Assembly: GCA_020350865.1 (NCBI GenBank)
Contig: CP070726.1
Coordinates: forward strand, 514,726-520,899
Direction of reading: 5' to 3'
Source: Thermoplasmata archaeon
GTDB lineage: Archaea > Thermoplasmatota > Thermoplasmata > GCA-020350865
Length of the DNA stretch: 6,174 nt
Positions 5,801 through 6,174 of this stretch are shown here, one piece after another. A program made the position numbers and the translations under genes. Each line of letters starts with the position of its first letter. Within the stretch, counting starts at the first letter, position 1. A model generated the notes under the pieces. It made no database searches. It was given only the letters and a program-made list of their open reading frames with translations, and was not told where the DNA came from.

Positions 5801-6174
5801 CGTGGATACCCTTACTTATTCTTGGCGATTAGCAACTGGCGATATCAACAACGATGGATTGACCGACATTGCAGTAAGCCGCTACACAAATGAGTGGGAC
5901 ATCACAACATTTCAGCAGGACGGTTCTGAAGGAATGAGGCAGGCTGCCTTGATTAGGACGGATGTCACCACGTCTGAATCCTATCCATACGGTGTGGCAA
6001 TTGGCGACCTAAATCAAGACGGATTCGAGGATATAGCTGTGGCCAATTATAATGCCCATATAATATCAGTCATCACTCAGAACTCGGCTTCCCCCGGAAC
6101 ATTTAACCCATCACTGCCATTAAGTGGTTCTTCCAACAATCCTTATACCGTGGAGATTGCAGACATCAACAGCG
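2769..6174 (+). CDS. Large secreted modular surface protein with Ig-like domains and FG-GAP/VCBS repeats, 3'-truncated
   Basis: Starts at ATG 2769 behind a perfect ribosome binding site and stays open for 1135 codons to the right edge; I translated every line and found no stop. Order of parts: Sec signal peptide (residues 1-33); two homologous ~150-residue beta-sandwich modules (43-194 and 198-353); two SbsA-type Ig-like domains (356-463 and 464-551) with DTDGDG (366-371) and DTDGNG (473-478) loops; then at least twelve FG-GAP/VCBS-type repeats from about 556 to the edge, with a D-x-N-x-D-G-x-x-D calcium loop in most. Family knowledge: FG-GAP repeats build integrin-alpha-like beta-propellers, and these Ig-like domains act as spacers in surface and adhesion proteins. 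I infer an exported, probably calcium-stabilised protein in adhesion or envelope structure. No enzyme motif is seen. About 26 N-x-S/T sequons, mostly in the N-terminal half, suggest heavy N-glycosylation. The C-terminus, with any anchor, lies outside the window. Confidence 0.9.
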   Translation, partial: MKKGNYTSRSISFLMVLAMTGSALTMLVPTVTADFTNEPSVWAVEQYIGPSLVRAGASNIGMLNITINNSVGTPDTVNYINVTVWNASNVARATIWTESNGNGIVDAFSGDTFIKEAQITHQSGNIGYFNLSGLNVNVGASSKVSLYLALNLTASPLHGDYVAMLVEPYQINMTNAGLGNSTVLDPQNGFTIDNKLRAEAEYIGPSLVRGGVTDIGMLNITINNTAYVDDTLEWINVTAWNGINIDEVTLWVESNGNSAFDGSGGDTFVSEANVVSVHYLHQYKHIRYFNFTGLGLNIPASSFSYLYIALNLTANPNHDDYVNMSIGKDTISMTNAGTGNETILDPNDGFVIDAEKPKIEKVLTFDTDGDGAIENATVYFTESILDATVVFGNFALGGLACTGWDTAGASDDNAINVTVAGGIPGTDTKELTYTDGPGSVTDSVGNNMSAVGTDDIDETDGALPLITSAVTKDTDGNGMIDAYVIRFTEPIYYVDGFLDAISIDGYAIDKPNSFLSAEDEVTIALVESGSYDTNATPDITYPSGQDYLLDNPTLEPQDVIAYDFNNDMRDDIAILSGRNQSIAFYYQTSNDDFSSVPDYEVDLGIKKGKMAVYDFNSDGRIDVAITDYDNDTVTVLLQDAVLDGIFSVIGVYDTDDGPVDIDIGDVSNDGIADIVTTNRIGESITVLQGSGGGVFTTWHFNGFNAQLTGTDPVASAIGRIWGSDSWYDIGVVKNGTGEMFVIQQNPAGMLQPKTNMLTGSQPKDVKIVNLDKSSYDDVICTNYGSDSISIFYFNSGNGFLDAPVTFDTDIKPEKLVITDFNYDNAWDILVTNPKNKTISQLLRQSNNIYDVPYFNKTTYGVNAIAAGDLNSDGYEDFVYTEPYGKEFTVIHQLLESGDLDSRYFYSVDDQPYDIAIGDVNNDGIDDIVTADYGNTDEISVLYRDQSMKVYKRVDLYAGTNPRDVAIADFDNDGLNDIAVANYMRYWTGTQYNGTISLFYQDSEGNLESRVTVDTLTYSWRLATGDINNDGLTDIAVSRYTNEWDITTFQQDGSEGMRQAALIRTDVTTSESYPYGVAIGDLNQDGFEDIAVANYNAHIISVITQNSASPGTFNPSLPLSGSSNNPYTVEIADINS
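2895..3350 (+). repeat. Beta-sandwich module, copy A, in the large surface protein
   Basis: Residues 43-194. Contains YIGPSLVR (47-54), IGMLNITINN, an ESNGNG loop (98-103) with GDTF, YFNLSG, LYLALNLTA, and ends with TNAG-x-GN-x-T-x-LDP. The strand-loop pattern resembles a recurrent secreted module in which an acidic 'D-x-NGNG-x-D' loop is followed by 'DT', then 'LYV-x-x-D/N'; that comparison is from memory. It is homologous to copy B directly downstream. Confidence 0.75.
3360..3827 (+). repeat. Beta-sandwich module, copy B, in the large surface protein
   Basis: Residues 198-353, colinear with copy A: YIGPSLVR, IGMLNITINN, ESNGN (253-257) with GDTF, YFNFTG, LYIALNLTA, TNAG-x-GN-x-T-x-LDP. It is about four residues longer, mainly from a His/Tyr-rich insert (HYLHQYKH) before the YFNFTG strand. 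Between YIGPSLVR and IGMLNITINN and within them, 18 residues are identical to copy A, yet about half of those codons differ synonymously. This indicates an old duplication kept under protein-level constraint. Confidence 0.75.
3834..4421 (+). other. Two tandem SbsA-type Ig-like domains with DTDG(D/N)G loops
   Basis: Residues 356-463 begin PKIEKVLTFDTDGDG and contain FTES, ASDDNAINVTV and TDSVGNNMSAV; residues 464-551 begin PLITSAVTKDTDGNG and contain IRFTEPI, VTIALVESG and DTNATPDITY. These elements (DTDGDG-x-ID, V-x-F-S/T-E-P/S, DDN-x-I, D-x-x-ATP-x-x-TY, TD-x-x-GN) match the Ig-like domain common in secreted bacterial and archaeal proteins. The second copy has lost the TD-x-x-GN segment near its end. 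Confidence 0.7.
4434..6174 (+). other. FG-GAP/VCBS beta-propeller repeat array, at least 12 units
   Basis: Units recur every 49-57 residues with the pattern P-x-D-V-A-I-G-D-x-N-x-D-G-x-x-D-I-x-V-x-N, followed by a strand like ISVLYQD. The first loop residue falls at 563, 614, 665, 719, 769, 819, 868, 918, 968, 1025, 1080 and 1132. The calcium loop is well kept in units 2, 3 and 7-11 (for example GDVNNDGIDDI, IADFDNDGLNDI). It is altered in unit 5 (VNLDKSSYDDV) and lost in unit 4 (GRIWGSDSWYDIGVV). Unit 12 is cut by the window end. Seven units make one integrin-type propeller, so more than one is implied. Confidence 0.85.

Overview
The window looks archaeal, probably euryarchaeal with a Thermoplasmata-like flavour, but this is inference. 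The supporting signs are A/T-rich TATA-like boxes (one with a BRE-like purine element just upstream), secreted proteins dense in N-glycosylation sequons and assembled from modules common in archaeal surface proteins, and an oligo-T terminator. Both complete gene starts carry strong GGAGGT ribosome binding sites, so a bacterium cannot be strictly excluded from this window alone.

Layout: (1) Positions 1-1827 (+) hold the 3' part of a gene for a secreted right-handed beta-helix (PbH1/NosD-type) protein. It is open at the left edge and ends in a compact beta-rich C-terminal module. (2) A 40-bp convergent intergenic gap carries a small hairpin followed by T5 that fits as terminator of the minus-strand gene. 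(3) Positions 1868-2515 (-) encode a complete 215-residue protein without a signal peptide. It joins a transthyretin-like/carboxypeptidase-regulatory-like beta domain to a helix-hairpin-helix (HhH) domain through a Lys/Glu-rich linker. (4) Positions 2516-2768 are a divergent intergenic promoter region with TATA-like boxes and a perfect 8-bp inverted repeat. (5) From 2769 to the right edge runs one uninterrupted reading frame of at least 1135 codons. It encodes a large secreted modular protein: signal peptide, two copies of a ~150-residue beta-sandwich module, two SbsA-type Ig-like domains with DTDG(D/N)G loops, and at least twelve FG-GAP/VCBS propeller-type repeats with calcium-loop motifs. 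I checked this frame codon by codon; it has no internal stop and simply runs out of the window.

The two plus-strand proteins are extracellular, repeat-built and rich in Asp/Asn calcium-type loops. They fit surface display, adhesion or polysaccharide binding, but neither has a recognisable catalytic site. The minus-strand gene appears cytosolic and has its own promoter, ribosome binding site and terminator, so it need not share their function. I saw no tRNA, rRNA, CRISPR array, insertion sequence or defence system. The most unusual items are the transthyretin-like/HhH fusion, the module duplication at the front of the large protein, and the palindrome over the TATA region upstream of it.
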